DNA of 64,000 nucleotides from Kryptolebias marmoratus (taxonomy: Eukaryota > Chordata > Actinopteri > Cyprinodontiformes > Rivulidae): the NCBI RefSeq assembly GCF_001649575.2, contig NC_051450.1, positions 10,880,182 to 10,944,181 on the forward strand, in the 5' to 3' direction. Position numbers and translations under genes: made by a program. The notes under the pieces were generated by a model. It did no database searches and was not told the origin of the DNA. It saw nothing but the letters and a program-made list of their open reading frames with translations. This document shows, piece after piece, positions 12,035 to 25,570 of this stretch; within the stretch, counting starts at the first letter, position 1, and each line of letters starts with the position of its first letter.

Positions 12035-14692
12035 CACATGGAGTACATAATAGGCTCTTTATTACACTGAAATATAAAAGTATATATTTATATATATATA
12101 TATATATTTATATTTATTTTTAATCACTATTCTGGAGAGAAAGGACCAAGTCAAGAAAACATCTTGTAGCCTCAGTTGTAGCAGTTTTCTCTTAGTCATA
12201 CGAAAAGACAGAAAGAAAAAAAAAAGAAGAAAGATTTGGAATCCAAAACAGGAAGGCCACAGTGACAGGTTGTCATAGATTCTGTGCACATATGAGAGAA
12301 AAAAAAGGACAAACTGTTCATGCTGCCATACACACATACACATTTCATCTGCCTGTGAGGACCGATAACTGACTACATTCAGTCAACCCTGTGGTTAAAC
12401 TTGGCCTTCACCTGAAGGCAAAATGAGGTGCACAACGATTGGTTTGGTTTTTGGATGCTACTTGCGCGGGTATTTTTCTTTTTCTACAGCTGATGAAAAG
12501 AGTGCAAAAGAAATTCAAACAGATGCATTTGTGCGTGCACCCTTAACTTGCAGCAACATGTCACTGGGACACTCTTTTTTGTTAAAATGTGCTTTTATAT
12601 TTTATATTCTGACAGCTTTCATTAAGGGCCGACATCACGGATTATTAGGAGACAAATAAGGCTGAGCAAAAATAAAATCCGCTAAACTTAGAAAAAAAAT
12701 ACTTTATACGCAACAACAAGGCTCACATTTTTCTACAGACTGTAAAAGGGGCATCGTTACAACTGCAGAGGGTAAAAGGCCTTTATCTGAAGTAGACTTT
12801 TGTATTTTATAATTGGTCCGATTTTTTTTTAAGACTTCCTGCTTAGATTTGCTGCTGATGCACACTTCCTGTCACCGTTTCAAATTAAAAGCCTTCTGCT
12901 TTTTCCAGTGGATAGAGGCACTTCACGTTTCACTGATTTTAAGAAACATTTGCAGTTCCCACATGCAAACAACAGGCAAACAAGATGCATGGACGACGCA
13001 GTGAAGTGAATCAGCGTGAATAAATGAACCTCTGTAGTGTCGGGACTCTTCGCCTTGCGTCGTAAGTCTGATTTGGTATCTCAGAGTAAGTTTCATATTG
13101 ATGAGAACAAGAAATGAGAACAACATCTTGCAGTATCAATTCATTGCCACAGCAAAAACAAATGGTAATGTAACTAGTTTCTTGATTTTTTTTTTTTTAA
13201 GTGTATTATCTTGTTTTTGTTTGTTGGTGGTGTATGGTGATTTTTTTGTTTCTGCAGTCTGTTTTGCATCTTGTTTATTTACAGAGTAAACATCTTCCAG
13301 TCCAAGTGCTAAGCTATTTAACTCCTGACATGTTTTCCATCTAACAACATTTTCAAAATAATGCAAAAAATATAACTATTTGCAACTATTTTGATGAGGC
13401 TGTTGAAGAGATTTATGCTGTGTTTACAGGTTTAACTCTCTCAGAGGTGTGATATGTCACTGCAGATTAAAGCCACTGCAAAGCAAAAAGAGGTAAAGCA
13501 TTAGTTTGGGGGTCAAAATCATATATTTAATTTTTTTATGTGGCTAAAATGGCTGATACTTCATGATCACTTGCATGCAGTGTATCTTAAAAATATCCAG
13601 CTTCACCCTAAAACTTAAAGAGGAGACATTATGATTTTTGTGTTAGTTTTTTCTTTGTAAATCATATTAATGCCACAGTTTTGTTAGACTTCATAATCAT
13701 ATTTTTCATAAAACATAAAAAAAAAACTATTTGTGAAACTGCTTGCTGCAAGTCTTTTATTTGCTATAATACTTATATATCTCTGGTAAATGTTCACAAA
13801 GGCCAACGAACAAATGGTACGGTTGTAGCATTTTTTTTTTCTTTGATGAGGTTGTTTATCTTGTACATAAAAAAGTACTTAAGCATTGGTCCCTCTTCTA
13901 TTTGATCCTGCAAATAAATAAAAAAAAGATGAAATTTAAAAAAATAAAATAAAAAATGGTAAGAATTTATGGCACAGTTAGAAAAAAGTTGGGAATAAAG
14001 CAGAGAATGGAGTCTCAGGGGGAAACTCGATGGTCCCTTGAACTTTATTCAAATTCTGGGTCATCTGCTTTAAACCATGCTCATTGCTCAAGAATGTTTT
14101 TTGAAATGGAAATGCAGCTAGTTATGTCTTTCAAAAAAGTCCCTACTTCAAACTGCTCCTACTTATGGTCCTCACATGATAAAAAAACAAGCACACAAAC
14201 ACACACACACATGCATACACAGAAAGAAGGTGAAGGCCACAAAGTGGACGCAGAACATCACAGAGGTCATCTGATCCGACCGGGCTACAGAAGTTGAAGT
14301 GTTTTTGTTTTGTTTTTTGTTTTGTTTTTTTGCTGTCAGAAACTTAAAGTACCGTTGAGGTCATTACGGTAGCCACGGCTCCATATCCTTGTTCTGTGGC
14401 CGGGACAATGCGCAGCGGCAAGCCGTGGTCAGTCAGTACCGGTGGCACAGCAAGACAGCAGTAAACTGAACAGAAAAGCCTCGTTAAAAATAAAAATAAA
14501 AATAAAGAAGTAAACACAGGATAAGGCGGCATACGGGGAAAAGGTGGCAGATTCCATGGTGCTGAACCGCTGCTGATCGTGATGATCATTTGGCACAAAC
14601 ATTTTGGCTGAAGTGTCAAAACCAACAGTGATAAAGTTTTTTTTTTTAATTGGTGGCCTCAGATGCGATCAGAGCAAGCGATGCTTTAGTCC
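12035..14692 (-). other. sh3kbp1: Probable SH3KBP1 3' UTR
   Basis: Follows the TGA at 14695-14693. There is no further coding exon before an AATAAA on the minus strand at 12063-12058, with cleavage expected near 12035-12045. The segment is AT-rich with A/T-rich simple runs, including an (AT)n stretch at about 12080-12108. Earlier AATAAA motifs exist, so the true 3' end or ends need transcript data. Confidence 0.45.
12058..12063 (-). terminator. sh3kbp1: Candidate polyadenylation signal of SH3KBP1
   Basis: AATAAA on the minus strand about 2.6 kb after the stop codon. It is the most distal obvious signal before the intergenic repeats. Assignment is positional only. Confidence 0.4.
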
Positions 14693-14731
14693 TCATTTGG
14701 ACAAGTTCTTCTTTATATGCTCTACTTCCAC
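14693..14731 (-). CDS. sh3kbp1: SH3KBP1 coding exon 19: C-terminus and stop (residues 601-612)
   Basis: Acceptor tttcacag|GTGGAA, then [12 protein letters not shown] and TGA. It completes the coiled coil and matches the conserved EVNDIKKALQSK-type end. Confidence 0.94.
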   Translation of the reverse strand: MEVEHIKKNLSK

Positions 14732-17700
14732 CTGTGAAACAAAGGCAGAAACACTTTTTGTGCTTATTTCTTGAACAATGAAAATTTATTTAATGTCCCT
14801 TTTGGTACTTTTGTGTACATTTACTTGCAATAAAAAATCTAACACTGACAGTAATGTAAAGCAGCAAACGGTGCCATTGCTCAGTGTCTCACCTGTAAAC
14901 TAAGTCGCATTTTCTTCTCTTCGTCCAGCGCACTGGCCAGCTGCTTCATCTCCTGCCTGAGATACAACAACACAAACAGTTTGTGTTTGCCTCATATCCA
15001 TAAAAGGCAAAGAAACAAGTGCAGAGTGAAGAGACTGTACTTGTGCTGGGTTTTTAGGAGATCTATGGAGGCTCTCAAATCTCTTAATTGGTTCTTGAGC
15101 TCCTCCAGCGGCGGGGGCGTCAACGGTGAGTGCCGGAGCTCTGGAGAGGGGGTCAGACCCGAGGAGGAAGACGGAGAGATGGAACGCTGGCCAGAGTTTG
15201 GTGGGGACAGGACAGAGGGCTTGGACAGAGGCACCTTACTGTCTGGTACCTAACACAAATCAGATTTGACACAAATAGGGATTATTATTTTAGCTCCCTT
15301 TAATGACATCAAACCATCATTCTTTATTATAGATGTTAATTTCTAAACATGTCTGTGTTTAAGAACCTAGAATTCCACCTTATAGTAATAATAATAATAT
15401 TAACAATATAAAAAAATGGGAAAAAATTAATTAAAAAGTGTTATGTTGTGCTGCAAGCTGCTTTTTAAAGGCCAAAAGTTAATTTTTGTGTATCAGCAAT
15501 TTAGAAAGGGGGGGGGGGTTGTTGCGTGTTAATAAAAAAAATCTTATTTATGATTTCAACCGTCAAATTATTATGTAAAATAAAAAAATATTATTAACTT
15601 GACTAGATAACACAAAAATGTGTAGTTTGGCGCCCTCTGGTGGCATAAAGTAGAGTCTGTGAGTAGGTGCTGTGTTCATACAGGAATGACAGGAATTCTT
15701 TTCTTTTGGGAAGCGTCTGCTTGTCGGACAGAGACGGACTCGTGCTCTTCTTTCCGTCTCTCCTTTCTGACCTCCACTGTGGGAGAGTCCACCTCTGTGC
15801 TGGACAGAAACGACTGCAAGAGAGAGAAAAGTGCTTAGGAACGGCTACACTGGTCCATCTTCAGGTAAATGAAATATCAAAGAAACATAAAACAAAAATT
15901 TTATGCAAAAAACTATCACACATCTCTTTAATGGATAATGTTTAAAGTGCAACACTTGCCACTAAACAACAGTTCAATATGTTTTTTTGTTTATTTATTT
16001 ATTTGCTTGTGTGTTCATTTGTCAATCAATGAACCACTGGTTGGATTTTAATGAAACGCTCATAAATTTACTGAGTTTTAAATTTACTGATTTGCTTTTG
16101 GAGTCCAATTCAGGGTGGACATCGCAGCAATGCCACTTATCCAGAGAAAAAATGACTATACATCAATTTTTAGATGGATTCCCAAACCATTAACAGAGCG
16201 TTGACAGAATGTGCAAAAACTTTGTTTAAAAGATTTGTATGCAAAGCACCGGGCATTATCATTTCTTTCATGAATCATACCTTTATTTAACTCTTTTAAA
16301 AATCAATTTGATTAATTTTTTTTTTCTAAATTATCATTATTTTTTTTATTCACCAATTAACTTTCAGGACTGTAAAATTGCATGTAGCCCATAAAACGTC
16401 ACATTATTTAGTCTAAGCTTTTTTTTAATACATCCCCAGTAATACGTTATTTGTTAAATATATAATCAACAAAAAATAATATAAACAATTAAAAAGTAAG
16501 GGAACAAATATTAAATTGAAAATAAATAAATAAAATTATGGCTTTTTTGCAAATTGCGCCTGCTTCCATATACAGCTTATTTATTGAAGGATACAGATAA
16601 AAATTAGCCTAAAGCTAAATTGGGTGCAATGCATCAAATGTTTTTACATTTGTGTTAAAACTGCAGACTGTCCTGATTAAATGAAAAAAAATAAAACAAA
16701 ATAAATAAATACATTTATAAGATGAAGGATAATTGTGAAATGTTCAAAAGCACTGTTCAGTTATACGAGGTAACTGATATAAAAGTCATTTTAAAGTTGT
16801 TACTGTTTTTTATGGTTCTGCAGATTTAATGTCAAACAGATTCAAAGCTAAAGTTGTAATAAACAAGCAGGTAGCTGTTTTGTTGACTGTGTTTGTAATG
16901 TCATAGGATAATAAAAGTAGCAAGTAATATCAAGGAAAGGTAAATTTTGATTTATTTTTATTTAAGTGTTGTATGGCGCAGAATTTGTTTCTGTCGGGTT
17001 TGTTTTGTTCCTTTTATCTGTGTCGTTAAGATGCTCTCAAAAGCAGAAGTTTGTGGTTTTAAAGAGAATTATTTGTGGGACATAAATGAGAGGGATTTTA
17101 AACACACTCACAGCTGTGATGATCTGTGAGCGAGGTCGGCGGTCTGTGACTCTCGGCCGGGACGCCGTCGGGTGGCTGAGCTTCTCCGTCGACGTGACGA
17201 CAGCATCCAGGTCAATATCTATGCAAAAAAAAAAAAAACACACATACAAAGAGGTTGAGACCCATGTAGAAATGAGAGGGAGAATCGAAGCTCCGGTCAG
17301 TCGGACTCACCGGAGGCATGTGACCTATCAGGGGCAGAATCTGGTGTCGAAGCCCCGCCCTCAGACTTGGGGCTTTCACACCTGAGCAGGTAAATCATAC
17401 AAAAACATTAGGCCCTGGACGGCCTGAGATGTGCAGATGTTTTCTGCCTGTGCAGGTATGAGCTATATGTGGGACATATATATAGTACTGACGCTAGTGA
17501 GGGTGGTCTCTCGGGACGCCGTGGGGGGTGGGAGGAAGAGGAGGAGCTTGACTTTGGGAGGAGGGGTTTCTTGGGAAGGTGAGTTGGGAGGGAGGGCTTA
17601 GGGATGTCCCCGATCTTCATCTCTTCACCTAAACACACACATTTATACAGAGGCAAAAAGAAACTCAAAAACAGATGTATCGCATTCGGGTTTCGGAGAC

Positions 17701-20700
17701 GAGAAAATAAACTCAGCAGCAACAGTGAGCTCAACTTGACCTTTGAAGAGAAACAAAAAGGCAGCAGAGTGAAACAATGAAGGGAAAAGGTTTAAACGCC
17801 AAAAGCTGCAGGAATAGGAGATTAAACAGCCGCAAAGGACAAAGAAGATTAATAAAATCCAGAAGCAAGGTGGGGGCAGCAGTATTTAGGAGATTTTATC
17901 TCCTCAAACACAAACCAAGCAGTATAATCTGTTCTTTTTTTTAACAATGCGTCCGCCTCCAGTGACATTGTGGAATAAAACAAAAGGTAAATTGGCCACA
18001 ATACAACCGAAATAGTGTTCAAACTTTCTCATCTTATCAATAACGATAACAGCAGATTTATAAACTGGAGATCGGTCTTGAATTAAAATGAACTTCCTGT
18101 TGCCAAGCTGGAGCTTCATCGGGCTGTTTCAGTGTGGAAAGTTTGTGTTTAAGCGACCAAAACTAAAAGAAAGTCCTTGTTTTCCAACTCAACTGGAACT
18201 CAGTTGCTCAGTTCTCCAGCGTGGGAGCCTACTTACAAAACTACATAACAGCAATTTATAAAAATTGGCTGTAAACTGAATTTATTTTTTTATCCAAGAA
18301 TCTTAGAATTTCTATGCACTTGCTATAAAACCTCCAGTGAAGATGCATGTACAATTCCTGCAGTTTTGAAGTAAATAAATGTTTAAAATCAACATTTTAG
18401 AGCACGTTATGTGTAAAAGCTGTCTACATTTTCTGCTTTTTTTCCCTCCTCATCATTCTACTTATTCACCAAAAGGCTGGTACTTTCAGTTTACTGTTCT
18501 TTTCTTCAATAGGTTGCATTTTCTAAGTTTGCTCTGCCTATGTAAATTCCTTAAAAGTAACTGCTTTGTGTTGTTTTAGCTCAGCTGCATTGCGGTGACA
18601 AGTGGAAGCGTCTGTCTTGCACCAGCAGTTCTTTCGGCACCGGCGTTTATCAAGCTGAAAACCACAGTTCCTGTCGCTGCCTGCTGCATGTACAGATGCT
18701 GGTACACTTTCTCAATCAAAGCTCTGTTACTCTGCACACAAAGGAGGCGAAACACGCTGCAAAGGGAGAAATCTGCTGCTCGACCGCAGACAGAAAAGTG
18801 GCCTTTGTTCTTTAGAGCGGCAGCTCAGACGTAGAGCTTGAATCCTGTTAGTTTGTTATTGTGAATAGAAAGCTCTAAAAGGCTGTAAAAGGAGACAAAC
18901 AGAGGTCAAAGCGGTCCAGGTTTTACCTCGATCCTGGTCTCTGTGGGGCAGGTGTTCAGGCCGCTCGGGAGGAACCTTTTTCGGGTCAGGTTTTTTCTCT
19001 ACAAATTGAAGTTAATGGTTTTTTGGGGGTTTATTCGTCTCATTCTTTTCAATAACAGTACAGTAAAACAGTACAGAGGGAAACTGAGCTCTTACCTGTG
19101 GTGTGTTTAGTTGATGGAGCGCTGGGCGGTGGTGGTTTTTTCGGTCTCTGGAAACAATCAGACAGAGACGCATCAGAGGAACTATTTTAAATGGTCTTTA
19201 GGCATTGGCAAACAGTTTCTCAATCCCTCCCACGATGCTACAATCACCTCTTTCTCAACTTCAAGCAGTTTGACGAAGTTATCCGGGAAGACGCCTTGCC
19301 TTCCTCCAATCTCCCCCATCCACCAGCCCGCATCGGCACATTCCTGGGTAACACACAGTTTCAATACATGATTAGTGCATTCATCATGAACGGCTGCCCT
19401 CACAAAGCACCTGCTGACAAACCCCCCCTCACCTTGGTGACGATGTTGATGATATCACCCTCTTTCAGCGAGAGCTCGTCTTCATTTTGTGCTTCGTATG
19501 GAAAAAGGACCTTACACTGCTCCCGCACTGACAACCAATCACAGCAAAGATTAATAACTCAAGTGCACCGAAATGTAGGCAAATTTGTGAAAAATAAGGG
19601 TGATATTTGAAGATAATTCAAGCTAAAATACCACCTCAGGCCTGTTACAGTAATCTTGCAAAAGATTTGAGTAAAAAAATATACAAAAAAAAACATTTTG
19701 AACAGATTTTTTGGAGTTTTTTTAAAACAAAGTGAGATCAAAATGTGAGAATTTTCCTTAAAAAATCAAAAAGCAAAAGCATCTAGCTTTTGCTGGGTTG
19801 TACAGAGACAGGATCAGATACAGCAATGGATCCCTCAAAGGTACTAAATCAGTCTAAATGTCTTAAATATAAATTCCTTTGCTGTACAGAGAAAAAAAAG
19901 CATTTTCCTCTTCCTGTTTGTACAATGGTATGAAATGCTTTCCAATCCAGTTTTAAAATCTTACACGTCCAATCTTTCCACAAGCAAATGAATGCTTCAA
20001 AAGGCATTCTCAAGACCATTAGATGCGGAGATGATAAGAAACAATAGTCTTTCAAAATCAAAGGAAACCTGCATGGAATAAAGGAAGTGATAAAGAAAAT
20101 GTTTTTCAGTTAACAGGATCTAATACATGCAGAGTTCCTGGTGTTTTGTTCTTGTTCAGGAGTATTAGTATCGTCGACTGAAATTTCTCACCCTTCGCTT
20201 TGCTGTCAGGTTCAGTCTTCATGCTTTCAGCGGCAACACTGGAGGATTTTCCTTCGTTGACCTAAGTGACAGACAGACAACCGGAAACCTTTAGTTTCTG
20301 ACGCACTGACACCTGGTTTGATTTGAGACTTCCTGCAATTACTGCAGCAACACTCTCTCTGCAGAACACCTGGCTTGTGTTTAGGAGCACAGAGCAGACG
20401 GAACAGTGACGTGGCAGAAATTCGCCTCTAATTTCCTTTTTTTTTAACGTCTCAAAGTCATAATCTTTCTTTGTTTGAATCTACTTCTTTTAATGTTTTA
20501 TTCGAGTTTTTTTTTCTGTTTTTAAGGGATTTGTTTACATGTTGCCATGTTTGACCCTTTTAACTGGAGTCTTAAGTTTATTCTGTGATTAGCAAATTCT
20601 GACTAAATATAAAATTTGTGGCACAAATCATAACTCAAACACTTTCATTTAATTGATTTTACTGCCATATTTGCAAGTTTATACATATGTTTTTCATTTT

Positions 20701-23700
20701 AACTTAATTTGAATTGATTCCACAAAGTGTTTTATGCATCTTGTGAAGCAGCCTACACATAAAATTAATGAGTTAGTGTATCTAAAGTAGGCGGAAGAGT
20801 GGTTAGAACAGTTGCCTCACAGCAAGAACATTACCGGTTCAAAACTCTGCTGCAACCTCTGTTTGGTGTTTGCATGTTATGCTCATGCATGCACAAAGTA
20901 CTTAAGTTTCCTCCTACATATTACAGACTTGCCTGTTGGCAACTCTAAATTGTGACAATGTGAGAGTGTTAGTAATTGTTGGTTTCATTTGTCTCTCTGG
21001 CATCCTGTCCCAGGCCACTCGTCCAATGACCCTGGGGAGCATGAGCCCCCTGTGACGCTGAACAGCAATGAAAATTATTATAACATTACACAATTTGGAT
21101 TTTGTGCACAGTGCAGAGTTTAAGAAACTGCAAATAGTTATTAATGCTACTGATATATGTGGTGTATTTGCTGTATTGTTGCACGTATATGGCCAAATGA
21201 TAAAGGGTGCGACGACTGAAAAAGCCTTTACATTTTCCTGATTCTAAGAGTTGCAAAGAAATCTTTAAACTTTTCTGCACGGATCATAAATGTCTGCATT
21301 AGATTTCATGGCGATCCAGCAGATTCATCAGTTTGTCATAAAAACATTCAAGTCATGTGTTAATCTGCTTTCGAGAAAAGCATAAACAGTTAAAGTGGCT
21401 TTTTTGCCCTTCCTGATTTGAATTTTTTATTTTGGGGNGGGGGGGGTGGGAGGGTATTTTGGCAGAGCTACATCATATTAAAAGTAAACCTCCAACCTGG
21501 CTTACTCTCTGGCACCAAAAGGACTCAAACAAATACTAAATGCATGCATAAATGTTTCACGTCTTCCATAAACAGCTGTTTGTTAATGGATTCAATTTAC
21601 CACAGAAACCAGAAGTGAATTCGCTGACGAAGCCTGCGCACATTGCCGAGCATGAGTGTGCCGTTAAAGCAGCCGTTGTTTCACTGGCCGCTCGATGGTG
21701 TTTGTGGAACCAGGGTGGCTCTTCCATAGGAAAACACACACATTCACAGCATGCAGTCTGTTCGAACACACACACAAAGCTCTGTTCTGTTTGGCCTTTC
21801 CCTTCAACACCTCCTCCTCCTCCATCCCCCTTCCCTCTCTCCTTCCCTCCCTAATGAGACCCATGTGGAGGCTTCGAGGCATCACTGCAACGTTGCAGAT
21901 AGGTTTACGTGTCGCGCCGTACGCATTCCTGGGCGTCAAATGGCCAACGGGAACCTTGGGAACTTTTGAAGGCCAGTGGTGACAAGTGGAAGGACTCAGA
22001 TGGTTAATCGTTAACATTTTCCCATTGAAGCACTGCAGTGTTTGTTAAAGCAGTTGTTTTGAAAATGTATTTTTTAACTTTTGTTTATAAAATTACTATT
22101 AAATCTTTGCCACATGTGCCTTTTTAGTGCAAATATACAATGCCAGACACCGGTTTATCAAATGTTCTACATATGGCAATACAGCTACTTTGTGTTGAAG
22201 CTCTATTATGGAGCTCAGGAAAGGCTAATAGAAAACCATTGGAAAACAGTTAAACTGGATTTGGTATAAAATTATTTCAAGGAAATTAGCTAACACCAGT
22301 GAAACAAACAATACATACAGAAAAGATTAAACAAATAAAGTGCCAATGCAAGTATTTCCAAATGTCTTGATTAATGTTCCACAATATTGTATTCAGAGAC
22401 TCAAGGGTTCTATCAATGTTACTGTTTTTGTTTGTTTGTTTTTTGTTTGTTTTTTTACCTGAGATTAACTGATTATGAAAATAGGCTGTTTTTGTTGCAT
22501 AAGGTTTACAGAACTGATGGCCTGCAGCTTCCTGCCAAAGGGGAGAGTCTGAAACAGTTTATGTCTAGGGTGAGAAAAGCCTCTTCAGTGTCCTGAAAGT
22601 GTCCATGTCCTGCAGCTATAGCAGATTGCACCGATCACCTTCTCTGCAGAGGAAATGATATGCTGCGGTCTGTTTGTCCTTGGTGGTGGCAGCAGGACAC
22701 CAGACAGTGATGGAGGAGGTGGGAACAGTTGAGGCTAACCCGAAGCTTTTGCACCTTTTAGGTGTCAAGCGAGGTAGTGACGGAGCCATAACAGTTGGCG
22801 TGTCCAAAGGTAAGATGGCTTTGCAACTCAGCAATGGGATGTAGTGATGAAACGCGGCCTGTGCAACCACCTGGCTGCTGGATTTAAAAGCTTAAACAAC
22901 AATAAACAGGTTCATTACCATGGAGATGACTGACAGCAACTTTGCATTTAGATTTTTTTAAAAATGGTTACCACTAAGAGGATAGCTACACTGCTTTCAG
23001 CTGTCATGTTTTTGAAAATGGTAAGAGGAACATACCCATTACACCATTACTGTTCCGTGCTCCACATCAGTACAGCTGAGTGCTACTCCGCGCCTCTTCT
23101 AGTTCCACAAAGCTCGCTTCATTTGTAAAAGCTCACATCTACACGGGACATGGCCAACTTGATGAGTGATTTATGAACGGGCAGAGGCAGCCTAAAGTCG
23201 CGCTGGTCTTTGTGGCCATCTTCCTGAACTGTTTGGTGAAAGTGCCTTTTGTGTGCTTAGACACATGATCTGGTATTGTGCAACCAGTGAAGTGACTACA
23301 CCGCTGATGGTTAGAACGGAGGACTGCATGCATCAGCCTCACACTCCACAGCTACTCGCCAGCTAAGCTCTATGACGGCCGCCCTTGTTGACTCAGTGTA
23401 ACAGGGCTGGATCAACTTTAACCTCCTATGCAGCCTTGCTTGATTTCACATAATACACAGACACAGGGTGAATTATCTGGCCTGGCTTAATAAGTGTTGT
23501 GTGAAAGAGGCTGTGGATAGCAACGTAGAGGCGAGAACACCATTTGGAAAGTGAAATTCTTTTAGTTACCACGGGCAATACAGCCACTGCTGAGCTTTCT
23601 TGATGAAGGAGCTGGTGTTTAGCTGCTACCTAAGGTCTATTGTGATGATTGTCCACCAAAAACAGAAGTTGTCTGCTGTGTCAACAACTGAATCATACAA

Positions 23701-25525
23701 CAAAAGGAGGATGTGAAGTCCACAACCTTCTCTACTGGTTGAAAACTTCCGAATCCTCCTATGTAATTGTTGAGCTAAAAATCCAAAACTCCATAAGAAC
23801 TGGATAAAGTCTTTAGCAGATTAACGCAGGCAGACTGTCTATTTATGGTACATAAAAAACGACAACTTTTCATTAAGCTAACCTTTTAGACAGCTCTTCT
23901 TTTGACTGTAGTCAACCACTGAAATGACTCCAAACATTAAGTCATACAACTTCAATTAAGCTGTCCTCCTTTGATTAAAGTTGAATCAAGTTTTTGAATA
24001 AGTCTAATAAAACCAAAGGCATAGCTAACAGCAGTAATTGAATTTGGTGATTTGCATTTGGCTGAAAAAAAGGGACTAAACACCAAGAAGACATACAGCA
24101 TTTTTGTTTCTCCATTTTTGCAAAAGAAGAAACTGGCACACAGGGTTCCTATTACATGTTTAGTAATCAGCGTAACCTTCTGCCATTTCACACTACAGAA
24201 ACTAACAAACATAATCCTGTTTCTGAAAGACTTCTATTTTTGCTGGCCTAGAAGCTGGTGAAAAATGAAATAAAAACACAACTAAAATTTAACCAGTCAA
24301 CCTTTATATATAGCTTGCAGGTTCTCTGTGCAGCAAACATCAAGCTGCTGACCTTCTGTAAAGTTAACGTGGCTGCGAGTGAGTCAGCCGGATGGAGACG
24401 GTCCCCCGTCTCCTCCTCCAGAGTCTCATTAGGGAGCAGAAAGGCTCGTCTCATCTTAAAGCAACACATCAGCCTCCTACTCAGCGGGACAGGCTCACAA
24501 ACATCCTTCAGACACGAAAACTCATACACACAACCGCAGCAGCTGCAGGAAACTCTGATGAACAGGTTTTCAAGGCCTTTTTATTTCCTCAATGCTGGAT
24601 TCTTCTTTTGACAGACGTGTCACGCATAAATTATGTTTTTGTAAAGATTACTTACAGGAAATTATTGGATTTCATAAAGACATTTTAAGGGGTTTTAAGA
24701 AACTTGATGGTAAACATAGGTTTTTGAGGTCTTTCTTTACTCCTTGTTTTACTTTTTGGTCATGAAAATAGTCACGTTTAAAGATAATAAGGGACAAGTT
24801 AACCCAAGGTACAAATAAAAATACCATATCTCTGCTTTTGGAAAAACAATTAGACTGATTCTTTAATAGGAGACAAAACCAAGCTGATCTGATTTTAAAT
24901 AAGAGTAAAAATATAGGTCATATTCACAAAAAGCGGGGAATGAAACTGGACCTAAATCTGTTACAAGACCATCATATGTTGCCAAAAACCTTAGTTAAAT
25001 GAACAACCTCTTCAGTTCCATATTGGAGCACTTATTTTTCTTTTAACATAGTTTCTATTAGTTTCTCTCAAGAAAGGTTTCCTCTCTATGGTGAAAAAGG
25101 TCAACTCTGAAGTGCTTTCTCTCTTTTATTTGTACCTTCAGCAGGAAATATTTACAGAACTTGTCATAGCTGAAAAATTTCAAGCTCTCAGAGCACTTCT
25201 AATGTTGATCAAATTCCAACTAAGAAGAAAAAATAAAGAACAGAGTCAGGATACATGATAAAGGTTAGAAAAAAATAGAAAGCATTATTGAAAATAAAAA
25301 AAAAGAAAGGAGGAGGAAAACAGGCACAGAAAGCCCGAGCCTACCGTCGTCTTTTTCCCCGTTACAGCTTTGCTACATCAATGGAGGCGGCAGGCGAACA
25401 TGTGAATATGTAGACGCGAGCGAAAAAGCTGTATCACCACCCCTCCTCTCACCCTCTGTCTGCTCTGGAGAGCTCTCACTTCTGCTTTGCTTGTCAAATC
25501 CCTGCAGGATGTCTGTGAGTAAGTG

Positions 25526-25570
<45 letters not shown>

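Noticed and set aside
14344..14625. Minus-strand ORF of 93 codons after the SH3KBP1 stop
   Set aside because: Lies in the 3' UTR; no similarity and no splice context to join it.
17408..17492. Extension of SH3KBP1 exon 13 through the following in-frame codons
   Set aside because: The next exon needs a phase-2 donor; TAGC|gtcagt gives it and restores the frame.
21552..22017. Cluster of ORFs on both strands near 21.7 kb
   Set aside because: Overlapping frames in a GC-richer, polypyrimidine patch of an intron; no conserved motif or splice-consistent exon.
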